Source: Paenibacillus paeoniae (GTDB lineage Bacteria; Bacillota; Bacilli; Paenibacillales; Paenibacillaceae). Taken from it: a stretch of 64,000 nt of DNA. Shown here piece by piece: positions 1-8,194 of the stretch (position 1 is the first letter of the stretch; each line of letters opens with the position of its first letter). The stretch covers positions 1 through 64,000 of the forward strand of contig NZ_QUBQ01000009.1 in the NCBI RefSeq assembly GCF_003388735.1, written 5' to 3'. The position numbers and the translations under genes were made by a program. Under the pieces are notes generated by a model, which was not told where the DNA came from, did no database searches, and was given only the letters and a program-made list of their open reading frames with translations.

Positions 1-109
1 AGATTTCCCAGTATGTAAGACCCCTTGAAGACGACGAGGTTGATAGGTTCGGGGTGGAAGCACAGCAATGTGTGGAGCTGACGAATACTAATCGGTCGAG
101 GGCTTATCC
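1..109 (+). rRNA. rrl: 23S ribosomal RNA, 3' end (partial)
   Basis: The first ~109 bases match the conserved 3' end of bacterial 23S rRNA, including the segment around 79-109 (acgaatactaatcggtcgag, then ggcttatcc). The gene enters from outside the window. It is followed about 90 bases later by 5S rRNA, the normal rrn order. The exact 3' end is placed by similarity and could be off by a few bases. Confidence 0.93.
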
Positions 110-200
110 TAATCGTTTGTGGTTCATGCAAGCCACAGACAAGCTAAAGCGTAAAACAGCTACTTTCGTATCCAGTTTTCAAGGTGCAAACCCTTGATCG

Positions 201-317
201 TTTGGTGATGACGGCGAAGGGGAACCACACGTTCCCATATCGAACACGACCGTTAAGCCCTTCAGCGCCGATGGTACTTGGACCGCAGGGTCCTGGGAGA
301 GTAGGACGTCGCCAAGC
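201..317 (+). rRNA. rrf: 5S ribosomal RNA
   Basis: A 117-base segment with the usual 5S landmarks: a 5' end tttggtgatga pairing with the 3' end gtcgccaagc, the internal cgttcccatatcgaacacg block, the cttcagcgccgatggta block and gagagtaggac near the 3' end. It lies downstream of the 23S 3' end with no tRNA between, and is followed directly by a strong terminator. Ends are set by similarity to Bacillus 5S. Confidence 0.95.
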
Positions 318-360
318 ACAAAATGGCCTGCCGCAGAATGATGCGGCAGGTTTTTTGTGC
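315..360 (+). terminator. Rho-independent terminator of the rrn operon
   Basis: Perfect 8-bp stem CCTGCCGC (327-334) / GCGGCAGG (343-350) followed by six T (351-356). The flanks gcacaaaa and ttttttgtgc also pair, lengthening the stem. It ends the 23S-5S transcript. Confidence 0.9.
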
Positions 361-600
361 GTTCAGGGACATGGGGATAGGCGAAGCCCTCTATCCCCAT
401 GCCCCCGCGACGTTCCTCTCCCTCTTGGGAGAGTGTCCGAACCTCTGATCGAAGCAGCTCGACGATGCCGGCCCGGCCTTAGCGGTAGGTTCAGACGCCG
501 ACCGTGAGGTAACGCTTCGCAGCCGATTCATCCGGTGCGGAATGGACATCGCCAAGCACAGAAGCCTACCTTAACGGATACGGTAGGCTTCTTACTCTTA
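361..600. other. Gene-free spacer after the rrn terminator, with hairpins and a 5S-tail-like duplicate
   Basis: No convincing gene here. There is a perfect 10-bp inverted repeat at 371-380/391-400 (ATGGGGATAG / CTATCCCCAT). The stretch at about 544-560 (ggacatcgccaagcaca) repeats the end of the 5S gene and its flank (ggacgtcgccaagcaca at 304-320). It is followed by a second 10-bp stem, 561-570/582-591 (GAAGCCTACC / GGTAGGCTTC), with a T-rich tail. This looks like the remnant of a duplicated rrn 3' end and terminator. Confidence 0.6.
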
Positions 601-611
601 AAGAGCAAAAA

Positions 612-681
612 CTAAAGTTCAAAACATAAAGTTCAAAAGATATAGTTCAAAAGATAAAGTTCAAAAGATAAAGTTCAAAAG
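612..681. repeat. Five tandem 14-bp repeats
   Basis: Five head-to-tail units of exactly 14 bp (consensus ataaagttcaaaag) starting at 612, 626, 640, 654 and 668. The last two are identical and the first three differ at one or two bases. Two hairpins follow at once (684-702 and 711-742). The period is not a multiple of three and no gene spans it. Confidence 0.9.
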
Positions 682-710
682 ATCACTCTCCACGGGAGAG
701 TGTTGCTGAA

Positions 711-746
711 AAGCCCTGTCGCTTATATATGCGACAGGGCTTTCTT
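711..746 (-). terminator. Terminator stem downstream of the minus-strand membrane protein gene
   Basis: Perfect 12-bp stem AAGCCCTGTCGC (711-722) / GCGACAGGGCTT (731-742) with an 8-base loop. It sits 13 bases beyond the stop codon of the minus-strand gene that ends at 759, so it probably ends that transcript. The U tract on the minus side is short. Confidence 0.6.
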
Positions 747-758
747 AAGGATTACAGA

Positions 759-1289
759 TTATCGATGGTAATACGAAGCTTCTTTCCATTGAAGGCGCAG
801 GACGCCGTCTTTGCGCTGCTTGCGGAAGGCAACAGATAACATGAGACGGGGAATGATAAGCCAGATGTGCCAGGAGATGAGGCTGATCATAAGCGATGGC
901 GTAGTCCACGGATACAGGACGGCTATGATGCATAGGCCTAACCAGAATAGATGGCGATGTACACGTCTGAAGATGAGCAGGGAGATATCATTGGCCGGCT
1001 TGAATCCGATCCAGGGCGGTGTAATACGCCATGTCCATTGCCGCTCAGCTGCTTCAGTAACGGAGATAAAGGTTAAGACGATAATAATCAGGTGAAGCAT
1101 CTGGATGACGGCAAATCCGAATAGCCAAGCAAATAACCCGTGCATACCGTAGTTAAGCATCTGGAAGCCCAGGAAGATGGCAGCTATGATGAGATGGCTC
1201 AAGATGAGCTCTGATTTGACGATGACTCTTTTGACCAGTTGATATTGATAGATCGTGGCGTTCATTTGATCCGCTAACGATTGCTTCAT
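759..1289 (-). CDS. Hypothetical integral membrane protein
   Basis: I do not recognise this family. The protein is about 176 residues if translation starts at ATG 1289, which has a good ribosome site (GAAAGG, 9 bases upstream). An in-frame upstream start at 1388 would add 33 residues but lacks such a site. The chain is rich in I, L, W and F and has about four hydrophobic stretches: two adjacent ones in the first half, and a pair after the central WRITPPWIGF segment. The end is basic (RKQRKD). It stands alone between the rrn operon and csfB, on the opposite strand to its neighbours. A membrane location is inferred from composition only. Confidence 0.7.
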   Translation of the reverse strand: MKQSLADQMNATIYQYQLVKRVIVKSELILSHLIIAAIFLGFQMLNYGMHGLFAWLFGFAVIQMLHLIIIVLTFISVTEAAERQWTWRITPPWIGFKPANDISLLIFRRVHRHLFWLGLCIIAVLYPWTTPSLMISLISWHIWLIIPRLMLSVAFRKQRKDGVLRLQWKEASYYHR

Positions 1290-1441
1290 GGGGGACATCC
1301 TTTCGTTATCTTGCTGGACTCCATTACATATATCGGCAAATCCAGGATTTTCGTGAAGCCAAACTTTCAAGCAACGGTCAATCACCATTTGCCCATTCGA
1401 CGCATACGATATATAAATATTTGAAATAGGTTATGAAACAA

Positions 1442-1472
1442 GTATATTTCGCTAGAATTCGTGGCATAATAA
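1442..1472 (+). promoter_or_regulatory. Candidate SigF-type promoter of csfB
   Basis: GTATA (1442-1446) fits the SigF -35 element. GGCATAATA (1463-1471), 16 bases on, resembles but does not fully match the SigF -10. csfB is SigF-dependent in B. subtilis. A SigA reading of CATAAT is also possible. Confidence 0.4.
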
Positions 1473-1511
1473 TAGCAATAGAGTTAACGGAATAAGAAAG
1501 CGGGGATGATT

Positions 1512-1703
1512 ATGGATCAAACCACCATTCACCGATGCACGATTTGCGGCGAGCCGAAGTCAGAAGGGGAAGGCATACGCATTGTAATGGGCTTTATATG
1601 CGGCGACTGCGAGACCGAGATGGTCCACACCGATGTGAAGGATGCCAAATACCCGTTCTTCATCCATCAGATGAAACAATTATTTGTCGAAAAGAATGCT
1701 TGA
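1512..1703 (+). CDS. csfB: Anti-sigma factor CsfB (Gin), sigma-G inhibitor
   Basis: A 63-residue zinc-binding protein with two CxxC pairs (CTICGEP near the start, CGDCETE in the middle), the layout of CsfB/Gin. In B. subtilis, Gin binds sigma-G, and in the mother cell sigma-E, to keep late sporulation factors off until the right time. The identification rests on the motif, the size, and the place between the rrn operon and a yaaO-type decarboxylase gene, where csfB lies in B. subtilis. ATG 1512 is preferred over ATG 1506 because the GGGG ribosome site directly abuts 1506. A weak terminator follows (CAGCC 1706-1710 / GGCTG 1722-1726, then T6). Confidence 0.85.
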   Translation: MDQTTIHRCTICGEPKSEGEGIRIVMGFICGDCETEMVHTDVKDAKYPFFIHQMKQLFVEKNA

Positions 1704-1897
1704 AGCAGCCCTGGGAACAGAGGCTGTTTTTTGTGTTCGAAAGTTGACTGCAAGTTGGAGTGGATACTGTGACAGCGATGGTTTGCGTACTCCCCTAGTC
1801 TGGTATATTTACGATTGATGTCTCTCTTCGCTACAATAGATACAATTACACCATGTTAGCGGATTAAAGGTTAGGGACAGAAGGGAGAGTCAGCACA

Positions 1898-3412
1898 ATG
1901 GAGAAGTTAAAGATTCCGCTATATGAAGCTTTGATCAAACATGCACAGAATTCTCCGGCCAGCTATCATGTGCCGGGTCATCATAATGGAGCTGCTTTGG
2001 AGTATGCGCTCCAAGCAATAGATAGAGGTCAGGCGGACGAAATAAGGGGGCACTTGTCCGCTATGATGCAGCTTGATGTAACAGAGCTGTCCTCCACAGA
2101 TGATCTTCACCACCCGGAAGCTTCTATTATGGAAGCACAGCGGCTGGCAGCTCAGTGCTATGGGGCGGAGGAGACTTGTTTCCTGGTTGGAGGAAGCACA
2201 TCCGGCAATCTGGCTTTGCTGCTGGCCGTATGTGATCCCGGAGATCTCATTATCGTACAGAGGAATGTACATAAATCAGTAATCAATGGTTTAAAGCTTG
2301 CAGGCGCAAGAGCAGTATTCCTTACCCCTCGTATAGATAAAGGCTCAGGACTTTCGATGGTACCAACCGTCGAGCAGATGAAAGCAGCGCTCCATCAATA
2401 TCCGGAGGCGAAGGCGGTATTCCTAAGTAATCCCAACTACTATGGAATGGGTGTGAAGCTGGATGCTTATGTTGAGGTTTGTCATGAGTATGGAAAGCCA
2501 CTCCTAATAGATGAAGCTCATGGAGCCCATTATGGCATACATGACCAACTCCCTACCTCCGCCATACAAGCTGAAGCTGACGGAGTGGTGCAATCTACAC
2601 ATAAGACGCTGCCTGCCTTGACCATGGGGGCCATGCTGCATCTGCAAGGAAGCTTGCTTGATCGTCGAAGGGTGAGGGAAGCGCTCGCTATGGTCCAAAG
2701 CTCTAGTCCGTCTTTTCCTATTATGGCTTCATTGGATATTTCCCGCGCAATAGTCGATAAGCTGGGCTACAAACTATTTCATTCTGCGATTGAGGCGATA
2801 CAATCTTTTCGATTATGGGTAAGAGAAAGTAAGATGATTATTACAGCCCTTGATGTCGAACATAATTTCGACATGCAGATTGATCCGTTAAGATTAATCT
2901 TGAAGGTGCCAAGCGGAAAGCTGTCAGGCTACGAGCTACATCGTGAGCTGGAGAAGCATGGTTGCTGGGCCGAGATGTCTGATCCCCTGTATACGGTCCT
3001 GGTTATTGGTCCTCAAGCCGCAGCAGACGGAACATTATCACGTTTAAAGGATGCACTGACCGCTATTCACCAGACCTATGCATCATCCGAGTGTCATGAC
3101 TTATATGACCTACATAGGCCGTATTCTGTCGAATGGTCGGACCATGGGGAAGACATAAGCGAACCAGTCGTATTCGCAAGATCGAAGGAACTGGCCAGTA
3201 CAAGGGTTCCGCTTGATGAAGCGATTGACCATCGATCGGCGGAGATGATTGTTCCTTACCCGCCGGGCATCCCTCTCGTATATCCTGGAGAGCGTTTCTC
3301 ATCCAGCCATCTTGCGGATATAAAGCGTTTGTCCGATGCAGGAGCCAAGTTTCAGGGGGCTGAAGAGGGTACTATGGCAACGGTAGCTATATTAATAGAA
3401 GAGAAATGTTGA
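1898..3412 (+). CDS. yaaO: Orn/Lys/Arg decarboxylase-family PLP enzyme (YaaO-like)
   Basis: 504 residues, a fold-type I pyridoxal-phosphate enzyme of the Orn/Lys/Arg decarboxylase family (short Gram-positive form without the N-terminal response-regulator-like wing). Visible motifs are YHVPGHHNG near residue 23, GGSTSGN at 98-104, the cofactor aspartate in DEAHGAH (205-211) and the Schiff-base lysine in STHKTLPA (Lys236). The family makes cadaverine, putrescine or agmatine; the substrate cannot be read from the sequence. The gene stands where B. subtilis has yaaO, just before tmk, but the xpaC and yaaN genes found there are absent. The ribosome site is AGAAGGGAGAG before ATG 1898. Confidence 0.85.
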   Translation: MEKLKIPLYEALIKHAQNSPASYHVPGHHNGAALEYALQAIDRGQADEIRGHLSAMMQLDVTELSSTDDLHHPEASIMEAQRLAAQCYGAEETCFLVGGSTSGNLALLLAVCDPGDLIIVQRNVHKSVINGLKLAGARAVFLTPRIDKGSGLSMVPTVEQMKAALHQYPEAKAVFLSNPNYYGMGVKLDAYVEVCHEYGKPLLIDEAHGAHYGIHDQLPTSAIQAEADGVVQSTHKTLPALTMGAMLHLQGSLLDRRRVREALAMVQSSSPSFPIMASLDISRAIVDKLGYKLFHSAIEAIQSFRLWVRESKMIITALDVEHNFDMQIDPLRLILKVPSGKLSGYELHRELEKHGCWAEMSDPLYTVLVIGPQAAADGTLSRLKDALTAIHQTYASSECHDLYDLHRPYSVEWSDHGEDISEPVVFARSKELASTRVPLDEAIDHRSAEMIVPYPPGIPLVYPGERFSSSHLADIKRLSDAGAKFQGAEEGTMATVAILIEEKC

Positions 3413-3450
3413 AGAGGGTCGAAATAGGGGGTATATCCCTTTAAATTTCA

Positions 3451-3479
3451 TTGTAGTAGCAGTACCGCTTTGTTACAAT
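3451..3479 (+). promoter_or_regulatory. SigA-type promoter upstream of tmk
   Basis: TTGTAG (3451-3456), a 17-base spacer, then TACAAT (3474-3479), about 40 bases before the tmk start. It would drive the tmk-darA-yaaR-holB run. Confidence 0.7.
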
Positions 3480-3521
3480 GAAAGGACAAAGAAGTTACTT
3501 ACAGTAAGGGGAAACCGAAGA

Positions 3522-4157
3522 GTGAGCACGGGACTGTTTATTACAATAGAAGGCGGCGAAGGCGCCGGCAAAAGCTCACTCATTGGGCAGCTTGCGAATA
3601 TTATACAGGAAAAAGGCAATCGTGTAGTCATTACACGGGAGCCCGGAGGCATTCCGATCGCAGAGAAGATCCGAACCGTTATTCTCGATCCAGAGCATAC
3701 GACAATGGATGCAAGAACGGAAGCGCTGCTCTATGCAGCATCCCGCAGGCAGCATTTGGTGGAGAAGGTGATTCCCGCATTGGAAGCTGGAGAGATTGTC
3801 ATTTGCGACAGGTTCGTTGACAGCAGCCTGGCTTACCAGGGACATGCGAGGGGACTTGGCATTGAAGAAGTGTGGCAAATCAATCAATTTGCCATCGGCG
3901 GGACCATGCCTGATCTGACCATCTATATGGATGTTTCTCCTGAAGTAGGGTTGGAGCGGATCGCACAAGCTCCGGGGCGGGAGATTAACCGGCTTGACCT
4001 GGAGAGACTTTCATTCCATGAACGGGTGCGCGAGGGTTATCATTTGGTCATGCAACAGTTTCCGGAACGAATCCGCCGAGTGAATGCGGAGGAAACACCA
4101 GAGCGGGTGCTGCAGGCGGTTGTAGCTATTGTAGAACAACGCTTGAGTGAGATATAG
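3522..4157 (+). CDS. tmk: Thymidylate kinase
   Basis: 211 residues. Phosphorylates dTMP to dTDP for DNA synthesis. The P-loop GGEGAGKS is at 11-18, REPGG at 39-43, and the DR motif (DRFVDSSLAYQG) starts at residue 96; this order is typical of bacterial TMK. The start is GTG 3522 behind a TAAGGGGA ribosome site. It heads a cluster with darA, yaaR and holB, as in B. subtilis, and a SigA-like promoter lies just upstream. Confidence 0.97.
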   Translation: MSTGLFITIEGGEGAGKSSLIGQLANIIQEKGNRVVITREPGGIPIAEKIRTVILDPEHTTMDARTEALLYAASRRQHLVEKVIPALEAGEIVICDRFVDSSLAYQGHARGLGIEEVWQINQFAIGGTMPDLTIYMDVSPEVGLERIAQAPGREINRLDLERLSFHERVREGYHLVMQQFPERIRRVNAEETPERVLQAVVAIVEQRLSEI

Positions 4158-4264
4158 CTTGCTCGGCTGCATCATCTATTGTAAGGGGTATCACCACGAA
4201 AGCACAGAGGAAGACTAAGTCATTTATTGTTTACCTATTCTAATGAAACCAAGGGGGAATGAAG

Positions 4265-4594
4265 ATGAAATTAGTCATTGCGGTTATTCAAGACAAGGAT
4301 AGCAACAAACTGTCTAATGCGCTTGTTCGGGAAGGATTCAGAGCGACGAAGCTGGCAAGTACGGGTGGATTCCTGCGTGCAGGCAACACAACATTTATGA
4401 TCGGGATTGAAGATGACCGGGTACATGAAGTGCTGCAGGTCATTAATTCAAATTGCAAGGTGCGCGACCAATTGGTTACACCGGTATCGCCGATGGGCGG
4501 CTCTACAGATTCTTATATACCGTTCCCTGTTGAAGTACAGGTCGGAGGCGCTGCAGTATTCGTCATGCCGGTAGAACGTTTTGAACACTTCTGA
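4265..4594 (+). CDS. darA: Cyclic di-AMP receptor DarA (PII-like)
   Basis: 109 residues, closely resembling B. subtilis DarA (YaaQ), a trimeric PII-like protein that binds c-di-AMP. Conserved parts are MKLVIAVIQDKDSNKL at the start, TGGFLRAGNTT at 33-43, and PVSPMGG plus the PVEVQVGGAAVF region near the end. ATG 4265 is chosen over the in-frame ATG 4259 because AAGGGGG (4251-4257) is too close to the latter and the family starts with MKL. It lies between tmk and yaaR in the conserved order. Confidence 0.95.
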   Translation: MKLVIAVIQDKDSNKLSNALVREGFRATKLASTGGFLRAGNTTFMIGIEDDRVHEVLQVINSNCKVRDQLVTPVSPMGGSTDSYIPFPVEVQVGGAAVFVMPVERFEHF

Positions 4595-4609
4595 TTGGGT
4601 GTGACATAG

Positions 4610-5053
4610 ATGAGAGTTGACCAAAGTTGGCGTCCAGTCGGGCAGAATCGGACGAACGCCGATGCCTCCATGAAACCGATACAGCCTACGAGCTTTGCCG
4701 ATGCGATGGTGCAACAGGACGCGAAGCGGACGCAAGAGCAATTGAATCAGAAGATGCAAGATATCCATCGCCAGGGCGATCGTTTAGCCAAGCTGATGAC
4801 GGTAAGGGAGCTGATGCTTTACCGGCAGATGGTGAAGCTGTTCCTGGAGGATACGATCAGGCGTGGGGTTGGATTGAAGGAAGTTAGAGGTTTCGACCGC
4901 CGCGGGCGGGTGAAGCGCTACAAGCTTCTGGATGAGATCGATGCTACGCTTGTAACGATGGCAGAGGATTTGCTCGACAGCGAGGAAGGCAGAATTGAGC
5001 TGTTGAATAAAATAGGCGAGATACGGGGGATATTGATTAATCTCATGTTCTAG
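4610..5053 (+). CDS. yaaR: YaaR family protein (DUF327)
   Basis: 147 residues, mostly charged helix, with the family core of repeated basic/acidic segments (QMKLF-like stretch, GVGLKEVRGFDRRGR, then KRYKLLDEID). It belongs to the YaaR/DUF327 family, whose function is unknown. The identification rests on position between darA and holB plus this helical pattern. The start is ATG 4610, 15 bases after darA, with only a weak GGGTG ribosome site, so translation may be coupled to darA. Confidence 0.85.
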   Translation: MRVDQSWRPVGQNRTNADASMKPIQPTSFADAMVQQDAKRTQEQLNQKMQDIHRQGDRLAKLMTVRELMLYRQMVKLFLEDTIRRGVGLKEVRGFDRRGRVKRYKLLDEIDATLVTMAEDLLDSEEGRIELLNKIGEIRGILINLMF

Positions 5054-5088
5054 CCTTGCGATGCCAGGAAAGGTAAGGAACGATAGAG

Positions 5089-6066
5089 ATGAGCTTAGAG
5101 CTTGCCGACGAACAATGGAAGGCGCAGCGAATATTGAAGCATGCCCTCCAAAGCGATAAAATTTCACATGCCTATCTATTCAGCGGACCATCAGGAACAG
5201 GAAGAATGGAGATGGCGCGGTATTTTGCCAAAGCACTATTTTGCAATGCCGACGGCTGGGATGCGTGCGGGGAATGTCTGGAATGCCGGAAGTTCGAGCA
5301 TGGCAACCAAAGTGACCTGATTATGGTGGCACCGGACGGTCAAAGCATCAAAATCGACCAGATCCGTGAATTGCAACGTTCGCTGTCCTACCGCAGTACG
5401 CAGAGGGGACGCGTCGTCTACATTATTGAAGCGGCGGAGAAGATGACGATTCAAGCAGCGAACAGCTTGCTGAAGTTTCTGGAAGAGCCTGTATCTCCGA
5501 TCGTTGCGATTTTACTAACGGATAACGGGCAAGCGGTATTGCCGACGATTCGGTCGCGTACACAGTGGGTGCCATTCTTGCCGATGTTGCCGGAGAAGAT
5601 GCTGGAGCGTCTGACGTCGGAAGGAGCCTCGCCGCTGCTGGCCAGAGCGGCCGTTCAATTATCTTCGGGATTAGATGGAGCTAGGCAAATTCTCCAGCAG
5701 AATGGGTTTGCAGAAATCAGAAACCTAGTGATACAATTAGGCAAGGAGAGTACGTCCCGATTCACCGCGGCGATGATCACTGCCCAGCAGCAGCTATTTA
5801 AGACAGATTTAGCGAATCATATGGATCTGCTGCTTTCATTATTGACGCTATGGTTTAAAGATTTGACACAGTTCCAGGCCGGAAGGCAGGACAAGCTTGT
5901 TTTCATAGATCAGTTGGAATGGATAAGCAGCAATGCTTATAATCGCTCCTTCGCAGGTTGGGTGAGCTGTATGGAGCATGTCCTGGAAGCAGGCAAGCGC
6001 ATGCGGGCTAATGTATCGCCTCAACTGGCGTTCGAGCAACTATTGGTAAACTTACAGGAGGGCTAA
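5089..6066 (+). CDS. holB: DNA polymerase III delta-prime subunit
   Basis: 325 residues, the clamp-loader delta-prime subunit. The N-terminal AAA+ fold carries a P-loop-like SGPSGTGRM (32-40) in which the usual lysine is arginine (Arg39); delta-prime does not need to hydrolyse ATP, so this fits the family. A zinc module follows with Cys52, Cys60, Cys63 and Cys66. The LLKFLEEP segment is the conserved sensor-1 region of clamp-loader subunits. It acts in loading the sliding clamp at the fork. The ricT start follows within four bases, so the two are probably co-translated. Confidence 0.95.
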   Translation: MSLELADEQWKAQRILKHALQSDKISHAYLFSGPSGTGRMEMARYFAKALFCNADGWDACGECLECRKFEHGNQSDLIMVAPDGQSIKIDQIRELQRSLSYRSTQRGRVVYIIEAAEKMTIQAANSLLKFLEEPVSPIVAILLTDNGQAVLPTIRSRTQWVPFLPMLPEKMLERLTSEGASPLLARAAVQLSSGLDGARQILQQNGFAEIRNLVIQLGKESTSRFTAAMITAQQQLFKTDLANHMDLLLSLLTLWFKDLTQFQAGRQDKLVFIDQLEWISSNAYNRSFAGWVSCMEHVLEAGKRMRANVSPQLAFEQLLVNLQEG

Positions 6067-6069
6067 TCC

Positions 6070-6873
6070 TTGTATAATGTCATCGGTGTCCGCTTCAAGA
6101 AGGCGGGCAAGATCTATTACTTTGACCCGGTCGAGCACCCCGTGGATAAGGAACAGCATGTGATTGTTGAGACCGCCCGCGGAATCGAATATGGTAAAGT
6201 GGTGGTGGGACAGAAGCAAGTCGGTGAATCAGATGTTGTTCTCCCTCTCAAGAAGGTGATTCGAATTGCAAGCGATGTCGATGCGCAGGTTGTGGAAGAG
6301 AACCGTGCAGCGGCCAAGAACGCATTCGCAACTTGTCTTGATAAAATTAAGAGCCATCAGCTTCGCATGAAGTTGGTTGATGTCGAATTCACGTTCGACC
6401 GCAATAAAATTATTTTTTACTTTACGGCTGAAGGCCGTGTCGACTTTCGGGAGCTTGTAAAGGATCTGGCCAGTGTGTTTCGGACCAGAATCGAGCTTCG
6501 CCAGATCGGCGTACGGGATGAAGCGAAGATGCTTGGCGGCATCGGGCCTTGCGGACGCGTCCTCTGCTGTTCCTCGTGGCTTGGTGACTTCGAGCCGGTC
6601 TCCATCAAGATGGCCAAAGACCAGAATCTATCGCTTAATCCTACGAAAATATCGGGCCTGTGCGGACGTCTGATGTGCTGTTTGAAGTATGAGCATGACA
6701 ATTATGAGAGCGTGCGCGAAGAATTGCCTGCCGTGGGCAAGATCGTCGTTACTTCGTATGGCGAGGGCAAAGTGACAGGAATCAATGCCGGATCGAAGAG
6801 CGTGTATGTACAGCTGTTCGATGTGACAGGCAAGCCAAAAGAGTTGCCGTTAGACGACGTCGTTGTGAAGTAA
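6070..6873 (+). CDS. ricT: RicT (YaaT), PSP1-domain protein
   Basis: 267 residues. RicT belongs to the PSP1 family and, with RicA (YmcA) and RicF (YlbF), forms an Fe-S complex that promotes RNase Y-dependent mRNA processing and influences Spo0A phosphorylation, competence and biofilm formation in B. subtilis. Six cysteines in two clusters match the family: Cys161, 166, 167 (PCGRVLCC) and Cys198, 203, 204 (LCGRLMCC). The start is TTG 6070 with AGGAGG seven bases upstream, overlapping the end of holB. It is directly followed by yabA, as in B. subtilis. Confidence 0.95.
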   Translation: MYNVIGVRFKKAGKIYYFDPVEHPVDKEQHVIVETARGIEYGKVVVGQKQVGESDVVLPLKKVIRIASDVDAQVVEENRAAAKNAFATCLDKIKSHQLRMKLVDVEFTFDRNKIIFYFTAEGRVDFRELVKDLASVFRTRIELRQIGVRDEAKMLGGIGPCGRVLCCSSWLGDFEPVSIKMAKDQNLSLNPTKISGLCGRLMCCLKYEHDNYESVREELPAVGKIVVTSYGEGKVTGINAGSKSVYVQLFDVTGKPKELPLDDVVVK

Positions 6874-6938
6874 GCAAGCGGCAGAAGTCATTCTGATAGG
6901 TGAGGTAAAGCTCACGCTTGAAGTTCTGGGGTGGGAAC

Positions 6939-7343
6939 TTGGAGAAGAAGAGAGATATTTTTGTTCAAATGGATGAATTGGATAATCGAATGGGAGTATT
7001 CCATGCCGAGCTCACCGCTCTGAAGCAAAAGGTGAAGGAGCTGCTGGAGGAGAATAAGCGTCTAAGCATCGAGAATCATCAGCTGCGGCAGGTATTCAAG
7101 AGAGAGACGACATCCGAACGCGAAGCGGCAGGAATCGTCGTGCCGAGCGAGGGCAATCCGGCCCATGTAGAATTGTCGCCCAATCACGAGATTGGCCTCG
7201 ATGAGGGCAATGTCGCGGTAGGCGAGGGCCATGATAATCTCACGAGGCTATACCATGAAGGATTCCATATTTGCAACGTATATTACGGACATCTGCGAAC
7301 GGAGGGCGATTGTCTGTTCTGCCTTTCCTTCTTGAACAAATAA
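6939..7343 (+). CDS. yabA: Replication initiation control protein YabA
   Basis: About 134 residues. YabA restrains DnaA at the origin by bridging DnaA and the DnaN clamp. The first ~60 residues are a leucine-zipper-like coiled coil (LKQKVKELLEENKRL). The last 35 residues form the zinc module with His110, Cys112, Cys125 and Cys128 (HICN ... DCLFCLSFLNK), nearly identical to B. subtilis. TTG 6939 behind GGGGTGGG is chosen because family members begin with a short MEKK-like segment; TTG 6918 is an alternative that adds seven residues. Confidence 0.93.
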   Translation: MEKKRDIFVQMDELDNRMGVFHAELTALKQKVKELLEENKRLSIENHQLRQVFKRETTSEREAAGIVVPSEGNPAHVELSPNHEIGLDEGNVAVGEGHDNLTRLYHEGFHICNVYYGHLRTEGDCLFCLSFLNK

Positions 7344-7361
7344 GTGGAATTCGTATCGACA

Positions 7362-7394
7362 GGCCGTCCTTACCGTAGAGGGCGGTCTTTTTTC
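7362..7394 (+). terminator. Rho-independent terminator after yabA
   Basis: Stem GGCCGTCC (7362-7369) / GGGCGGTC (7380-7387), eight pairs with two G-U, followed by six T. It ends the tmk-yabA run. Confidence 0.8.
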
Positions 7395-7468
7395 TAGATT
7401 AAATTAGGGTAAGAAACAAACTACACATGGAAAAAATGAATGAAGGATATAAAGGAGAGACCCAAAAC

Positions 7469-8194
7469 GTGTCTGAACAACATGCCATACCCCTTGCCGA
7501 GGGTGAGAGAATCGACGATTTGTTAACGGATACAGGGCTGGCGATTATTCAAAGCCGTGAAGTGTTCAGCTTCTCGCTCGATGCCGTACTCTTATCGCGA
7601 TTTGCCAATATTCCAAAGCATGGTCGAATTGCCGATCTATGCTCAGGCAACGGAGTTATTCCGATTTTGCTCTCGTCCAGGACGCAAGCTTCCATCGATG
7701 CGATCGAAATTCAGCCGAGACTGGCCGATATGGCGCGAAGAAGCGTCGCATTAAACGGATTGCAAGAACAAATTACGGTGCTGGAGCAGGATTTGCGGAC
7801 TTATCCGAAGCTTGTGGCCAATGGCGCCTATGATGCGATTACGGTGAATCCGCCTTATATGCCGGTTACAGCCGGCGATAAGAATGAGAATGAGCATTAT
7901 GCCATTGCACGCCACGAAATTCATTGCACGCTTGAGGATTTGGCCCAAGCCTGCTGCAGGCTGCTGCGTCCGGGAGGTAAGTTATCGATGGTACATCGTC
8001 CATCGAGGCTGCTCGATATTGTAGAATCGCTAAGACGGTGGAAGCTGGAGCCGAAGCGCATTCAGTTCGTACATCCCCATGCGGGAGCCGAGGCGAACAT
8101 GGTATTAATAGAAGCGATGCGTGATGGGAAGCCGGATATAAAGCTGTTGCCGCCAATCATGGTTTACAATGACGAAGGAGTTCAGATTGTATGA
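7469..8194 (+). CDS. trmN6: tRNA1(Val) adenine(37)-N6-methyltransferase TrmN6-like (YabB)
   Basis: 241 residues from GTG 7469, which has AAAGGAGAG about ten bases upstream; an upstream ATG at 7427 lacks a site. It is a Rossmann-fold SAM methyltransferase with motif I DLCSGNG (56-62) and the N6-adenine catalytic motif NPPY (127-130). In E. coli the family methylates A37 of tRNA-Val; the substrate here is inferred. The stop overlaps the start of rsmI (ATGA), as in other Bacillales. The GIY-YIG gene yazA, which sits between them in B. subtilis, is absent. Confidence 0.92.
   Translation: MSEQHAIPLAEGERIDDLLTDTGLAIIQSREVFSFSLDAVLLSRFANIPKHGRIADLCSGNGVIPILLSSRTQASIDAIEIQPRLADMARRSVALNGLQEQITVLEQDLRTYPKLVANGAYDAITVNPPYMPVTAGDKNENEHYAIARHEIHCTLEDLAQACCRLLRPGGKLSMVHRPSRLLDIVESLRRWKLEPKRIQFVHPHAGAEANMVLIEAMRDGKPDIKLLPPIMVYNDEGVQIV

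Noticed and set aside
184..507. 107-codon plus-strand frame over the 5S gene
   Set aside because: It overlaps the 5S rRNA and its terminator and has no ribosome site.
5185..5208. HolB as an inactivated gene because the P-loop lysine is arginine
   Set aside because: Delta-prime is a non-hydrolysing clamp-loader subunit and its P-loop is often degenerate; the gene is otherwise intact.
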